A stretch of 64,000 nt of DNA from Alphaproteobacteria bacterium (GCA_016297965.1 JAEDDP010000005.1:1-64000); one strand, 5' to 3'; shown: positions 52,225-62,148, counted from the stretch's first letter. Notes: generated from the letters alone by a model not told the origin. A program made the numbers and translations.

Positions 52225-52253
52225 TTGCAATTTAAAAGTTAAGATATTATTAT
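52225..52253 (+). promoter_or_regulatory. Promoter of the DotI-DotH-DotG unit
   Basis: TTGCAA (52225-52230), a 17-base spacer and TATTAT (52248-52253). The predicted transcript would begin near 52260, just after an in-frame ATG at 52258, which supports the TTG start at 52288. Confidence 0.55.
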
Positions 52254-52287
52254 TTGAATGTTAAGAGGGAAAACAAGGAGAAATCCA

Positions 52288-52938
52288 TTGAGACAGATTG
52301 AAGAACAAAGATATTTATGGCTTTTTCGTGCCTTTTGTATTTTATTTATTGTAAGTGTGATCACAAATATTGTGCTTATTTCTACGTATGATAAAATTTC
52401 CCCAAGTGCAAAACGTGAAGCTTTTTTTGTTTCAAGTGAAACCGGAAATATTGATGCCCTTTATGTTGACCGAACAAAAAATGATAATTTTTCAATTTCA
52501 CAAAACAGCACCGGATATGAAATTGCAAAATCTTATATTTTATCATACATCATTGACAGGGAAAGTGTTTTTGCAAATCCTTCTACTATGCAAAACCTTT
52601 GGGGTGTAAATGGTTTTGTGTATAATTTTTCATCATCCGATGTATATAAGGATTTTATAAACAGTAATTATTACAGAAGTTCCATTGTAAACAGGGATAA
52701 AAAGGTTATAAGTGCAAATATTTCCGAACAAAATTTGCAATATCAACCAAATACAAATGTGTGGATTGCAACGGTTGATATAAAAACAACAAATTCCGAT
52801 GGTACAAACCCAACCTTTTCATCAAAGGAAATAAAAGTATCGTGTGATTTTACGGTTGGTAAGGATAAAATAGATTTAAAAAATAAATGGATAAATCCAC
52901 TTGGCTTTAAAATTACAAGCTATGAGTATTTAAAATAA
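52288..52938 (+). CDS. DotI/IcmL-like inner-membrane protein
   Basis: A 216-residue bitopic protein, the same size as Legionella DotI. It has a short cytoplasmic segment, one membrane helix (about 14-36) and a periplasmic VirB8-like domain: AKSYILSYIIDRESVF (about 80-95), a middle helix, and a terminal beta sheet with TNVWIATVDIKTT. I start at the TTG at 52288 because AAGGAG lies seven bases before it and the promoter would exclude the ATG at 52258. It is followed by DotH- and DotG-like genes, the same order as icmL-icmK-icmE. Confidence 0.72.
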   Translation: MRQIEEQRYLWLFRAFCILFIVSVITNIVLISTYDKISPSAKREAFFVSSETGNIDALYVDRTKNDNFSISQNSTGYEIAKSYILSYIIDRESVFANPSTMQNLWGVNGFVYNFSSSDVYKDFINSNYYRSSIVNRDKKVISANISEQNLQYQPNTNVWIATVDIKTTNSDGTNPTFSSKEIKVSCDFTVGKDKIDLKNKWINPLGFKITSYEYLK

Positions 52939-53004
52939 AAAAATACTTGTATTATCAATATTCAAAGGGTAAATTATAAGAAAGAGAAACAGGAAAGATT
53001 GAAA

Positions 53005-54531
53005 ATGAAAAAAATTCTTACAATAACAACCTTATTATTTGGTATTTTTACATCTCCCGCTTTTGCACAACAAGAGGTGACATCCGCTGGGTTCGGAACA
53101 CAAACTGCATGGGATAATCCAATGCAAAATATGGGGGAAAATCAAACAAAACCGGGGTATCAAAAAATTCAATGGGAGCCAGGTTCCGTAATGCCAATAA
53201 AACTTCGTGATGGAATGTTGACTGTCATAAACTTTCCTGAATGGGAAACGATAAAGGATGCCTATGTCGGGGATAAGGATTTTTTTGATGGTCGTCCGGT
53301 TGAAAAAAATGTATTTATGATTTCTCCTGTTGATGGTCGTGCAATGGCCGATACCAACCTTTTCATTTTCGGTTCAAGTGGTAATAAATATGTTTTCTAT
53401 CTTAAATCCGAACCATTGAATACCGAAAAGATAACATCATCCGTTATTGATATTGCTGTTCCATATAAATACAGAAAGGGAAGCGCTTCGACTTCGTCAT
53501 CTGGTAGTTCCGGAAACTTTTCATCAATGAAATCAATTATGGGTGGTCAAAGTTATAAAGATATTGGCGATTCCGATTGGGAAGGTGAAGATTTTGGTTG
53601 GATAAAAAGTATCAATGTTGACCCAACCGAATTCCGTTTTGATTTGGATGTTTTTGTTCCGAATCCTGATGATTACATCATTGCTCCGGAACGTGTATGG
53701 CGTGATAATGTTTTCACATATATTGATTTTGGTGAAAAGGCGTTAAATATGAACCAAAGACCGGTTGTGTCCCTTCTTGTAGAAGGGGGCGAGTCTCCTG
53801 TTGGATTTAGGACCGAAGGTCCACAAAGCCGTCTTCTTGTTGTTGAAGCAATTGGTGATTTAGTTTTGCGTAATGGTGGAAGAATTGTTTGTATCAAACT
53901 TCGTTCAAAACCTTACTTGTTATCAAATCCACCTGCACCACAGGATTTAATCGCTGTGTCTGGTGATATTGGTGCAAATGCCTCCGGCTATACTTATGTT
54001 GACGGAATGCAGTCCGGATATAATATGGGGGCAATGAATACACAATATATGGGTCAATCAATGTATGCCGATATGACATCTGCCTATGCTTACCCACAAC
54101 AACTTGGCTATGGTGGAATGACAATGCAACAATCCGGTTCATCATATTATTCAACATCGGAAAATGAGGCTATATATAACTCAATGCTTCCAAAGACCAA
54201 AACAAATGGTGCAATACTTCCAAACCACTATGTACCACTTGTAAAACAATCAAGTCAAAATGTAAGTGTTGAAGTATTCAAGGGTAAATCCGTTGTTGAT
54301 TTGGAGGCAAAATGGCTTGAATTAACTGAAAAACTTCCATGGTTGGATGAATACACTCCATTTTATTCTGTGGAAACAAGTGGTGTTGATGAAATAGGCC
54401 AGCAAAGATATTATGGTGGTGAACTTTACAGATTAAGAATTGGACCATTTTCAAAAATAGAAGTTGCCGATGAAATCTGTCAAAAACTATCACTTCAAAA
54501 TGTTCCTTGTGGTGTGGTAAGGGCACAATAG
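53005..54531 (+). CDS. DotH/VirB9-like secretion protein with C-terminal SPOR domain
   Basis: A 508-residue exported protein. After the signal peptide (ends SPAFA-Q, about 22) comes a DotH/IcmK-type region with PIKLRDGMLTVINFPEWETIKDAYVGD (about 59-85) and a VirB9-like beta domain (IIAPERVWRDNVFTYIDFGE, about 228-247; LVLRNGGRIVCIKL). A Gly/Met/Tyr/Gln-rich linker (about 315-390) leads to a SPOR-like domain (about 425-506) whose core is LYRLRIGPFSKIEVADEIC. SPOR domains bind denuded septal peptidoglycan. This fusion is unusual for DotH, which is about 360 residues in Legionella. The start at 53005 has AGGAAAG upstream. Confidence 0.72.
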   Translation: MKKILTITTLLFGIFTSPAFAQQEVTSAGFGTQTAWDNPMQNMGENQTKPGYQKIQWEPGSVMPIKLRDGMLTVINFPEWETIKDAYVGDKDFFDGRPVEKNVFMISPVDGRAMADTNLFIFGSSGNKYVFYLKSEPLNTEKITSSVIDIAVPYKYRKGSASTSSSGSSGNFSSMKSIMGGQSYKDIGDSDWEGEDFGWIKSINVDPTEFRFDLDVFVPNPDDYIIAPERVWRDNVFTYIDFGEKALNMNQRPVVSLLVEGGESPVGFRTEGPQSRLLVVEAIGDLVLRNGGRIVCIKLRSKPYLLSNPPAPQDLIAVSGDIGANASGYTYVDGMQSGYNMGAMNTQYMGQSMYADMTSAYAYPQQLGYGGMTMQQSGSSYYSTSENEAIYNSMLPKTKTNGAILPNHYVPLVKQSSQNVSVEVFKGKSVVDLEAKWLELTEKLPWLDEYTPFYSVETSGVDEIGQQRYYGGELYRLRIGPFSKIEVADEICQKLSLQNVPCGVVRAQ

Positions 54532-54556
54532 AAAAGTTATACGGACGGGTGTATTT

Positions 54557-56737
54557 ATGGGATTGTTTAACAAAGGTAAAAACACAAATAACAAGGCGAC
54601 TGTTTCCGATGAAAACGCATCAATGCTTCCGGATAACAAACAAAGTCGGTCCGATGTGATTACACATAAAACAAATGTGCTTCTTGCCCTTATTGCCATA
54701 AGTATGGTTGTTGTTTTTGCTGTTATTGCGATAATGAAGGCAAACAAAAACTCGTCTGAATTTTCATCCATTGAAAAACAGATTACCGTTTCCGATGAAA
54801 AGAAAAAATTATCCGATGTTCCATATATGAAACCTATTGTAACGGTTGAACCGGAAACATTGAAAATTGAAAATCAAACCATCGGGGATGAGGCATTTAA
54901 ACAAATCCTTGTTTCCGTTTTTAACAATCCAATAAAAATCACGGACATTTCCCCATCATTACAGGTTGAAAACTTTAATGTGGAAGCCCAAGATTGCCTA
55001 AGCCGTGAAAAAGTTTTTGCAAATTCAAGCTGTACCATAAACATTTCATGGAACCCATCCGCACGTGAAAACAAAAGTCTTTTTATTATAATTAAGTATC
55101 AGGAGCTTAATGAAAATGAAGTTGCCGGCGAAAATTCGGCAAAGGTGAATGTATCACTTCAATCCGTTGAACCGGTTGTTGCATCCGATTCTTCATCGGC
55201 AGGCGAAGACGAATTTTTTGATGAAGAGGAGCCAGAAGAAGATGAGGAATATTCATTTGATGAAGATATTGCCCCTGTTTCAAATAAAGGGGAGTCTGCA
55301 CCTGTAAAAAAGACGGTAATGCCCGATAATTGTAAAAAGTATGCAAGCAAGGCGTATGATTTCAGTGGTACTTTCATTGGTTGGGTACAGGGTAACAAGG
55401 ATGTGTTTTCACCAAATTGTTCCACAATCATTGGTACAATGGAAGATGACGGTATGGTTATTGCAACCGGTACCGGAAAGGTTATTGGAAAGGGTGCGGT
55501 ACTTGATAAAAAAAAATCCGAAGAACGAAGAATTGAATTGACCTTGCCTTTGCTTGACGAAATTATTCAAAATGTTTCTGCACCGGCAGAACCTGATTTT
55601 GAAGAAATAATGGCAAATCGTCAGATGGTAAAAAGTGGTGAATATGGTGAACGAAGAACTACCATTGGTGATAATGAGGATATATATAGATTGGAAGATA
55701 AACTTGGTATTTATGCCGACCAGATTAAAAACAAGATTCCATTTTCTATTGTTGAGGCATCACAGGTTTCATCCCTTCCAAAGGATGAAAGATATGTCCT
55801 TCGTCAATCAAAGCCAATTCCTGCGGTTTTAAATCGTCCGGTTTATATGTCATCGGAAACTGGTGATTCACAAGATATAACTGCAACGGTTGAAAGAAAC
55901 GTTTTTGGTGGTGATGGTCGTACAATTATCGTTCCATCTGGTTCACAACTTATTGGTGTTGCGACCTATCCTACCCCTGGTGGAATTCAGGCTGTACAAA
56001 AGATAAATATTTCATGGAACCGACTTATTCGTCCGGATGGTGCCGAATTTGATTTGGGAAGTGTTACAAACTATTCTGCGGATGCACAGGGGCGTGCCGG
56101 TGTTCCGGGTAAAAATGATACCGAATATATGCAACAACTATTCATAAAACCACTTCTTTACAGTGCCCTTCCTGTTGCAATGGAAGCTATATTCCCAAGC
56201 TCGTCAAAACTTGTTACTCGTGTAAAACGAAGCGATGGAACATATAATACTATTGATGAAGCAACCAATATTATAGATGATGGAGGAGATGAAGGCGATT
56301 ATGGTTATGCATGGAATGAATCGCAAATTTTTGCCAATATGTCATCAAAGGACAAGATGAAGGCGGAGGTTCAACAAAACTTTAAAAGTGTTATGCAAAA
56401 GTTGATTGAGGACAGCTCCAAACAACAAATTCCATTTACCGTTCCATCCGGTACCCGTATACAGGTATTCTTGAATAAAGATATTATGCTTCGTATTGAT
56501 GATGGTATAGAAGACTATCTTGAAGGAGAAAATCCTGCAAACAAATATAATCTTTCTGACCAAGAAGCGGTTACTTATGAGTTTAATTCTGAAACTCCTC
56601 GTGGTGCTACAACTATGAAAAACTTTAAAACTCGCACCGACAAGGTTCAGGGAGTAAATATTGATCCGGTGGAAGAAGAATCAACGGATGAAGAAGAAGA
56701 ATTTTATGAAGATGAAGGTGAAGAAGAGGAAGAATAG
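54557..56737 (+). CDS. DotG/IcmE (VirB10-like) secretion channel protein
   Basis: A 726-residue bitopic protein. It has a cytoplasmic N-terminus, a membrane helix (about 37-60), a periplasmic Ig-like stretch (about 90-210), a very acidic linker (about 215-240), a second small domain with paired Cys (about 255-320) and a VirB10/TrbI core. In the core, ATVERNVFGGDGRTIIVPSGSQLIG and SWNRLIRPDGAEFDL are diagnostic (about 438-500). The C-terminus is acidic. DotG spans both membranes in IVB systems. The pentapeptide repeats of Legionella DotG are absent. The Shine-Dalgarno sequence is weak. Confidence 0.8.
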   Translation: MGLFNKGKNTNNKATVSDENASMLPDNKQSRSDVITHKTNVLLALIAISMVVVFAVIAIMKANKNSSEFSSIEKQITVSDEKKKLSDVPYMKPIVTVEPETLKIENQTIGDEAFKQILVSVFNNPIKITDISPSLQVENFNVEAQDCLSREKVFANSSCTINISWNPSARENKSLFIIIKYQELNENEVAGENSAKVNVSLQSVEPVVASDSSSAGEDEFFDEEEPEEDEEYSFDEDIAPVSNKGESAPVKKTVMPDNCKKYASKAYDFSGTFIGWVQGNKDVFSPNCSTIIGTMEDDGMVIATGTGKVIGKGAVLDKKKSEERRIELTLPLLDEIIQNVSAPAEPDFEEIMANRQMVKSGEYGERRTTIGDNEDIYRLEDKLGIYADQIKNKIPFSIVEASQVSSLPKDERYVLRQSKPIPAVLNRPVYMSSETGDSQDITATVERNVFGGDGRTIIVPSGSQLIGVATYPTPGGIQAVQKINISWNRLIRPDGAEFDLGSVTNYSADAQGRAGVPGKNDTEYMQQLFIKPLLYSALPVAMEAIFPSSSKLVTRVKRSDGTYNTIDEATNIIDDGGDEGDYGYAWNESQIFANMSSKDKMKAEVQQNFKSVMQKLIEDSSKQQIPFTVPSGTRIQVFLNKDIMLRIDDGIEDYLEGENPANKYNLSDQEAVTYEFNSETPRGATTMKNFKTRTDKVQGVNIDPVEEESTDEEEEFYEDEGEEEEE

Positions 56738-56744
56738 GGAGTTT

Positions 56745-57107
56745 ATGATGAAAAAATTATTTATACTTTTTACATTATTTTTTGGATTTTCATTTCCGGT
56801 GTATGCGGATGGTTTTATGTCCGCATTTGAAGAAATCCCACTTCAAGATGGATTTGAGGAGGAAGAACCTCTTTCCTTTGATACAGAGGAAGTTCGCATC
56901 ATTGAACAATATATTACAAGTACCACCGTTTCAAAGGATGATTTTTTTAAATTTTACCGTGCAACCCTAAAATCATTGGGTTGGAATTTGGTATATTCCT
57001 ATCCAACACGCCTTGGGTTTCGTCGTGAAGATGAAGAACTTATCCTAAATATTGAAATAGAAGATCCGCTTGTGGTCCTATTTACTTTGCGTCCGTATGA
57101 AAAATAA
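56745..57107 (+). CDS. Small exported protein downstream of DotG
   Basis: A 120-residue predicted periplasmic protein of unknown family. The signal peptide (KLFILFTLFFGFSFPVYA-D, about 3-20) is followed by an acidic stretch and a compact alpha-beta domain (about 50-118) with FFKFYRATLKSLGWNLVYSYPTRLGFRREDEELILNIEI. It lies seven bases after the DotG gene with GGGAG before the ATG, so it belongs to the same transcript. The next gene in Legionella would be icmG/dotF, which it does not resemble. The ATG at 56748 is an equally possible start. Confidence 0.6.
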   Translation: MMKKLFILFTLFFGFSFPVYADGFMSAFEEIPLQDGFEEEEPLSFDTEEVRIIEQYITSTTVSKDDFFKFYRATLKSLGWNLVYSYPTRLGFRREDEELILNIEIEDPLVVLFTLRPYEK

Positions 57108-57111
57108 AACG

Positions 57112-57130
57112 CCCCCGAATGGGGGTATTT
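57112..57130. terminator. Bidirectional terminator between the secretion unit and sod
   Basis: CCCCC (57112-57116) and GGGGG (57121-57125) around GAAT, with TATTTTT on plus and CGTTTTATTTTT on minus. Confidence 0.85.
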
Positions 57131-57712
57131 TTAAATGCAACTTTCCACAAATTCCCAATTTATAAGGTGGTCAAGGAAGTTATCAATATATTCTGCCCGC
57201 CGGTTTTGATAATCAAGGTAGTATGCGTGTTCCCATAAATCAAGACAAAGAAGTGGTGTCTGGTTGTGGGCAAGTGGTGTGTCCGCATTTGTTGTCTTTA
57301 CAATTTTATATTCTTGTGCTTCGGCGACAAGCCATACCCAACCACTTCCAAACATTGTATTTGCAATAATCCTGAATTGACTTTTGAAATCATCCATTGA
57401 ACGAAAGTTGGAATACAACTTTGATGGCAAAGTTTTTTCACTGTTTTTATTCAAACATTTAAAAAAGAAATTATGGTTAAACACCTGTGCGGAATTATTA
57501 AAAATACTTGCCGTATCCTTTGAATGACTTGATTTTATAATTATGGATTCAAGGCTTTTACCTTCAAATTCCGTATCTTTGATAAGCTTGTTAAGATTGG
57601 CAATATATGCTTCCAAATGCTTTTCATAATGAAAAGTCATTGTGTGTTCGGAAATATATGGTTCCAATGAATTTTTATTATAATTTAGTGGATATTGTGA
57701 TAATTCAAACAT
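57131..57712 (-). CDS. Superoxide dismutase (Fe/Mn family)
   Basis: Converts superoxide to hydrogen peroxide and oxygen. It has 193 residues, the usual length. Metal-ligand segments are recognisable: the TMTFHYEKHLEAY helix (about 24-36), FNHNFFF (about 76-82) and DLWEHAYYLDYQNRRAEYIDNF (about 157-178), which gives the Asp and third His. Fe or Mn preference cannot be fixed from sequence. It looks monocistronic, ending at the shared terminator. Confidence 0.92.
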   Translation of the reverse strand: MFELSQYPLNYNKNSLEPYISEHTMTFHYEKHLEAYIANLNKLIKDTEFEGKSLESIIIKSSHSKDTASIFNNSAQVFNHNFFFKCLNKNSEKTLPSKLYSNFRSMDDFKSQFRIIANTMFGSGWVWLVAEAQEYKIVKTTNADTPLAHNQTPLLCLDLWEHAYYLDYQNRRAEYIDNFLDHLINWEFVESCI

Positions 57713-57783
57713 TCTGTTCTCCTTTTTTTATTTGAATTTACAAACAGAAGAACTTTTTTTCAACAGGAAGAAAATCCGAATGT

Positions 57784-59181
57784 CTAAACCAATTTTCCCC
57801 TTAAATTAGCATAGCTTGCCGATTCTATTTCCACATCACAAATTGTTCCAATGATTGATGCATCCGCCGGTACGATTACCGGTTGAAGATATTCATTTTT
57901 TCCAATTATATATTTTGGATTCGTTTTTGAAACATCGGAAAATAAAACACTCATTACACGACCAACGCACGATTTATTAAATTCATCCTGTGATTTGCGA
58001 AGTTCGGATTGAAGACGCCTTAACCTATCGGCCTTTACCTTATTATCAATCTGTCCTTCCATTTTTGCGGCCACAGTATTCGGACGTGGAGAATACTTAA
58101 ATGCATAACATTGAATAAATTTCACCCTACGTACTATATCAAGTGTTTTTTCAAAATCTTCCTCCGTTTCATTTGGAAAACCAACAATAAAATCAGATGA
58201 AATTTGAATGTTCGGATTCGCATCCTTTAATTTTTGTATTATTTCAAGGTATTGTTCGCGGGTGTATTTGCGATTCATTTTATGCAAAACTTCATTACTT
58301 CCCGCCTGTATTGGAAGATATACCAAAGGCATAAGTTTTGGTTCCACCCTATGAAGTTCAATCATTTCATCGGAAAATTTTGATGGATACGATGTTGTAT
58401 AACGGATTCGTTTAATGTTATCAAACTTTGCAACATTTTTTATAAGGTGCGCAAGGCTTGATGGTTTTCCATCCTCACCAATTCCATTATAACAATCAAC
58501 ATTTTGTCCCAAAAGGTTTACCTCCACCGCACCAAGCCTTTGAAGGTTGTCAATTTCGGCTAAAATACTTTCCTCTGACCGTGAAACTTCGCGTCCACGG
58601 GTGTTTGGAACAACACAATAGGTACAAAAATTATCACATCCTTCCTGTACCTGAACGAATGCGACCTTATCGGATTTTGTTGATTGTGGAAGACAGTCAA
58701 ACTTTTCCAACCCCGAAAGCTCGGTATTCATAGTATGCGAAAGTTTGTACTTTTTCTTTATTTCCTTTTTTGCCTTTCGCTCCTCCTCCTTTTCCTTTGA
58801 AACAAGTTCAACATCATGAATGGCATTGGCAATAAGTTCTGGAAGTAAATGATATTTTTGGGATGACAAAACTATTGAAACATACGGCGCACGGCGGAAA
58901 ATGTTTTCTCCCTCTGCCTTTGCCACACAGCCAAGCACGGCGAACACAGGTTGTCTTTTCCCCGCAACATCATAAAGTTTATAAAGACGCCCCAATTCCG
59001 AAAATATTTTTGCACTTGCCTTTTCCCTGATATAGCAAGTATTCAAAACAATAACATCGGCATTTGCCTCATCCACCACTTCTTTCATACCAAAAGAATT
59101 TAACAATTCAACGATTCGCGATGAATCATATACATTCATCTGACATCCAAAAGTTTTAAGATGAAAAGTCGCCTTTAACAT
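57784..59181 (-). CDS. miaB: tRNA-2-methylthio-N6-dimethylallyladenosine synthase MiaB
   Basis: A radical-SAM methylthiotransferase acting on i6A37 of tRNA. It has 465 residues. The N-terminal UPF0004 domain has cluster cysteines in FGCQMN, LNTCYIREKA and VLGCVAKAE. The radical-SAM motif is GCDNFCTYCVVPNTRGRE (about 182-199), followed by a TRAM domain (about 400-465). A charged insert rich in Glu/Lys (about 130-150) extends the linker between domains. It lies seven bases after gatB and ends the secD-gatA-gatB-miaB run. Confidence 0.95.
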   Translation of the reverse strand: MLKATFHLKTFGCQMNVYDSSRIVELLNSFGMKEVVDEANADVIVLNTCYIREKASAKIFSELGRLYKLYDVAGKRQPVFAVLGCVAKAEGENIFRRAPYVSIVLSSQKYHLLPELIANAIHDVELVSKEKEEERKAKKEIKKKYKLSHTMNTELSGLEKFDCLPQSTKSDKVAFVQVQEGCDNFCTYCVVPNTRGREVSRSEESILAEIDNLQRLGAVEVNLLGQNVDCYNGIGEDGKPSSLAHLIKNVAKFDNIKRIRYTTSYPSKFSDEMIELHRVEPKLMPLVYLPIQAGSNEVLHKMNRKYTREQYLEIIQKLKDANPNIQISSDFIVGFPNETEEDFEKTLDIVRRVKFIQCYAFKYSPRPNTVAAKMEGQIDNKVKADRLRRLQSELRKSQDEFNKSCVGRVMSVLFSDVSKTNPKYIIGKNEYLQPVIVPADASIIGTICDVEIESASYANLRGKLV

Positions 59182-59188
59182 ATTCCAA

Positions 59189-60655
59189 TTATCCCAATTT
59201 CTTTTTCAAAATTTCATTTACTATTTGTGGGTTTGCCTGACCTTTCATTGCCTTTAATGTTTGACCAACAAACCATCCAAAAAGTTGTACCTTTCCACCC
59301 TTATATGCCGAAACATTATCTGGGGAATTTGCGATAATATCATCAATAACTTTTTCAATTGCGCCGGTATCGGATACTTGTTTAAGTCCCTTTTCTTCAA
59401 CGATTTTACGGGCAGATTTTTCTTCCCCTTCGTACATCATTTTGAAAACATCCTTTGCAATTTTACCGCTTATTGTACCATCTTTTATAAGGTCAATAAG
59501 TTCACCAAGCTCGCTTGCCTTAATTGGGGATTCGGAAATATCCTTTGCCTCCTTGTTAAGTACGGCAAAAAGTTCGGATTGCATCCAGTTTGAAACCATC
59601 TTTCCATCGCGTTCCTTTTCCGCACCAACGGCTTCTTCAAAGTATTCGGCAATTGCACGTTCACTTGTCAAAATATCGGCATCATATTCGGAAAGTTTGT
59701 ATTCCTCAACGAAACGTTTTTTCTTTGCATCTGGAAGTTCAGGCATTGATGCCTTGATTCGTTCAACCAAACCTTCCTCCAAAATCAACGGCATAATATC
59801 TGGGTCTGGGAAATAACGATAATCAATTGCGTTTTCCTTACTTCTCATTGTTCTTGTTGTGCCGGTATTTGCATCAAACAATCTTGTTTCTTGGGAAATT
59901 TCACCACCATCGGCAAGAATGTCCGCCTGTCTTTGCGATTCATACTCTATTGCCTGTATTGCAAAACGAACAGAATTAACATTTTTTGTTTCCGTCCTTG
60001 TTCCAAGCTTGTCTGAACCCTTTTCATGAAGCGAGATGTTAATATCACAACGCATACTTCCTTCATCCATATTTCCATCGCATGTACCAAGATAACGAAC
60101 CAAAGCACGCATTTTCTTTATGTATTCGCCTGCTTGATATGGACTTGTAATATCTGGTCTTGAAACAATTTCCATAAGGGCAACTCCGGCACGGTTAAAA
60201 TCAACCATTGATTTATTTGGAGATAAATCATGGGTAAGTTTTCCGGCATCTTGTTCCACGTGAAGCTTTTCAATCCTTATTTTCTTTGGATTTCCGTCTT
60301 CATCAACTATTTCAATATAACCATCACTTACAATAGGATGAAATTGTTGTGTAATTTGATATCCGGTTGGCAAATCCGCATAAAAATAATGCTTTCTATC
60401 AAACACGGAACGTTTGTTTATTGTTGCATTAAGTCCAAGTCCAGTCTTAATTGCCTGTTCTATACAATATTTGTTTATAACAGGAAGTTGTCCCGGAAAA
60501 CCACTGTCAAAAAATGACACATGAGTATTTGGTTGCGCACCAAATTTTGTTGAACTTGCCGAGAATAGTTTTGATTCGCTTATCACCTGACAATGAATTT
60601 CAAGTCCGATATTCATTTCATATTCTTTGTTTTTACTTTTTACAATGTATGTCAT
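59189..60655 (-). CDS. gatB: Asp-tRNA(Asn)/Glu-tRNA(Gln) amidotransferase subunit B
   Basis: The kinase-like subunit of the GatCAB transamidosome that makes Gln-tRNA and Asn-tRNA from misacylated precursors. It has 488 residues. NIGLEIHCQV (about 16-25), GFPGQLPVIN, RKHYFYADLPTGYQITQ, HVEQDAGKL and NRAGVALMEIVS are family hallmarks. The C-terminal YqeY-like tail (about 345-488) is present. It starts three bases after gatA. gatC is not next to it. Confidence 0.97.
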   Translation of the reverse strand: MTYIVKSKNKEYEMNIGLEIHCQVISESKLFSASSTKFGAQPNTHVSFFDSGFPGQLPVINKYCIEQAIKTGLGLNATINKRSVFDRKHYFYADLPTGYQITQQFHPIVSDGYIEIVDEDGNPKKIRIEKLHVEQDAGKLTHDLSPNKSMVDFNRAGVALMEIVSRPDITSPYQAGEYIKKMRALVRYLGTCDGNMDEGSMRCDINISLHEKGSDKLGTRTETKNVNSVRFAIQAIEYESQRQADILADGGEISQETRLFDANTGTTRTMRSKENAIDYRYFPDPDIMPLILEEGLVERIKASMPELPDAKKKRFVEEYKLSEYDADILTSERAIAEYFEEAVGAEKERDGKMVSNWMQSELFAVLNKEAKDISESPIKASELGELIDLIKDGTISGKIAKDVFKMMYEGEEKSARKIVEEKGLKQVSDTGAIEKVIDDIIANSPDNVSAYKGGKVQLFGWFVGQTLKAMKGQANPQIVNEILKKKLG

Positions 60656-60658
60656 AAT

Positions 60659-62131
60659 CTATTCTCCCATAACCTTTGAAGGTGTATTGTCAAATTGTGA
60701 AATAAATTCTATTTGATATGCAAATTTATAAACTGTTGCCTCATCAAACTTGCGACCAATTACTTGAAGTCCCAAAGGAAGTCCATTTTTATCCTTTCCC
60801 ACAGGTATGGATATTGATGGAAGTCCGGCAAGTGATGATCCAACTGTGTAAACATCGTTAAGATAAATATCAAGAGGTGAAAGCTTATCATTTTTTGAAA
60901 ATGCAGCCCCAGTTGTTGATGGTGTAAGTATTACGTCAACTTGTTTAAATGCCTCATCAAAATCATTACAAATCAAACGACGAGTTTTTAATGCCTTTAA
61001 ATATGAACGTTCATAAAATTCTTCGGTTAAAATTGTTGAACCAATAAGAAGTCTTTTCTTCACTTCGGCACCAAATCCTTCTGTACGGGTAAGTTCATAC
61101 ATTTCATCCAAAGATTTAAATGGTGAAGATGTCCTGTATCCATACTTTACACCATCATATCGTGAAAGGTTTGAAGAAGCTTCTGCCGGTGCAATAATGT
61201 AATAAACAGGCAAAGAATATTTTGTATGTGGAAGTGAAATTTCAACAACTTCCGCACCCAATTTTTTCAAATCTTCCGCACGTTCATCCCAAAGTTTTTG
61301 CACTTCTGGATTAAGTTTATCACTTTTATATTCTGCTGGAATACCAACTTTTAATCCCTTTACGGATTGTCCCAAAACTTCGGTCCAATCAATTACTTCA
61401 CGTGGGGCAGTAGTTGGATCCTTTTCATCAAGTCCTGAAATAACCTTTAAAAACAATGCACTGTCGGCAACTGTTCTTGTTATTGGTCCTGGACAATCAA
61501 GGGAAGAAGCAAATGCCACCATTCCATATCTTGATGCGCGACCATAGGTTGGTTTCATTCCAACCAAACCACAAAAACTTGATGGTTGACGAATTGAACC
61601 ACCGGTATCACTTCCTGTTGCTGCCATTGCCATACCTGATGCTACGGCAGACGCAGAACCACCGGAAGAACCGCCCGGAACCAAATCTTCGCCATTACGC
61701 TTATATGGATTTTTTACCTCACCAAAATATGATGTTAAATTTGTTGAACCCATGGCGAACTCATCCATTGATGTTTTACCAAGCATTGAAATTCCGGCAT
61801 CCAATAATTTTTTTGATACAGTAGATTCATATTCCGGAACAAAGTTTTCAAGCATTTTTGATGATGCAGTGGTCCTTACCCCCTTTGTACAGTACAAATC
61901 CTTTATCGCCAATGGAATACCTTCTAATTCTCTGGCTTTATCCTTTGCAATATTATCATCTGCAATCTTTGCCGATTCCAATGCAATTTCCGGTGTTTCC
62001 GTAACAAAGGCGTTAAGGTTTTTATACTTTGACATATTTTCAATATATGCCTTTGTAAGTTCAACCGCAGAAATTTCCTTTTTTTTAAGTAAATCTTTCG
62101 CTTGTGTAATCGTTAAATCAGTTAATTTCAT
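60659..62131 (-). CDS. gatA: Asp-tRNA(Asn)/Glu-tRNA(Gln) amidotransferase subunit A
   Basis: The glutaminase subunit of GatCAB, an amidase-signature enzyme of 490 residues. The Ser-cisSer-Lys triad is visible: Lys in LAIKDLYCTKG (about 72-82), the cis-Ser in PGGSSGGSA (about 151-159) and the nucleophilic Ser in GSDTGGSIRQP (about 172-182). It follows secD by 17 bases and precedes gatB by three. This implies that the genome uses the indirect route for Gln-tRNA and/or Asn-tRNA. Confidence 0.97.
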   Translation of the reverse strand: MKLTDLTITQAKDLLKKKEISAVELTKAYIENMSKYKNLNAFVTETPEIALESAKIADDNIAKDKARELEGIPLAIKDLYCTKGVRTTASSKMLENFVPEYESTVSKKLLDAGISMLGKTSMDEFAMGSTNLTSYFGEVKNPYKRNGEDLVPGGSSGGSASAVASGMAMAATGSDTGGSIRQPSSFCGLVGMKPTYGRASRYGMVAFASSLDCPGPITRTVADSALFLKVISGLDEKDPTTAPREVIDWTEVLGQSVKGLKVGIPAEYKSDKLNPEVQKLWDERAEDLKKLGAEVVEISLPHTKYSLPVYYIIAPAEASSNLSRYDGVKYGYRTSSPFKSLDEMYELTRTEGFGAEVKKRLLIGSTILTEEFYERSYLKALKTRRLICNDFDEAFKQVDVILTPSTTGAAFSKNDKLSPLDIYLNDVYTVGSSLAGLPSISIPVGKDKNGLPLGLQVIGRKFDEATVYKFAYQIEFISQFDNTPSKVMGE

Positions 62132-62148
62132 TTTTCTTTCCTTTTGTA

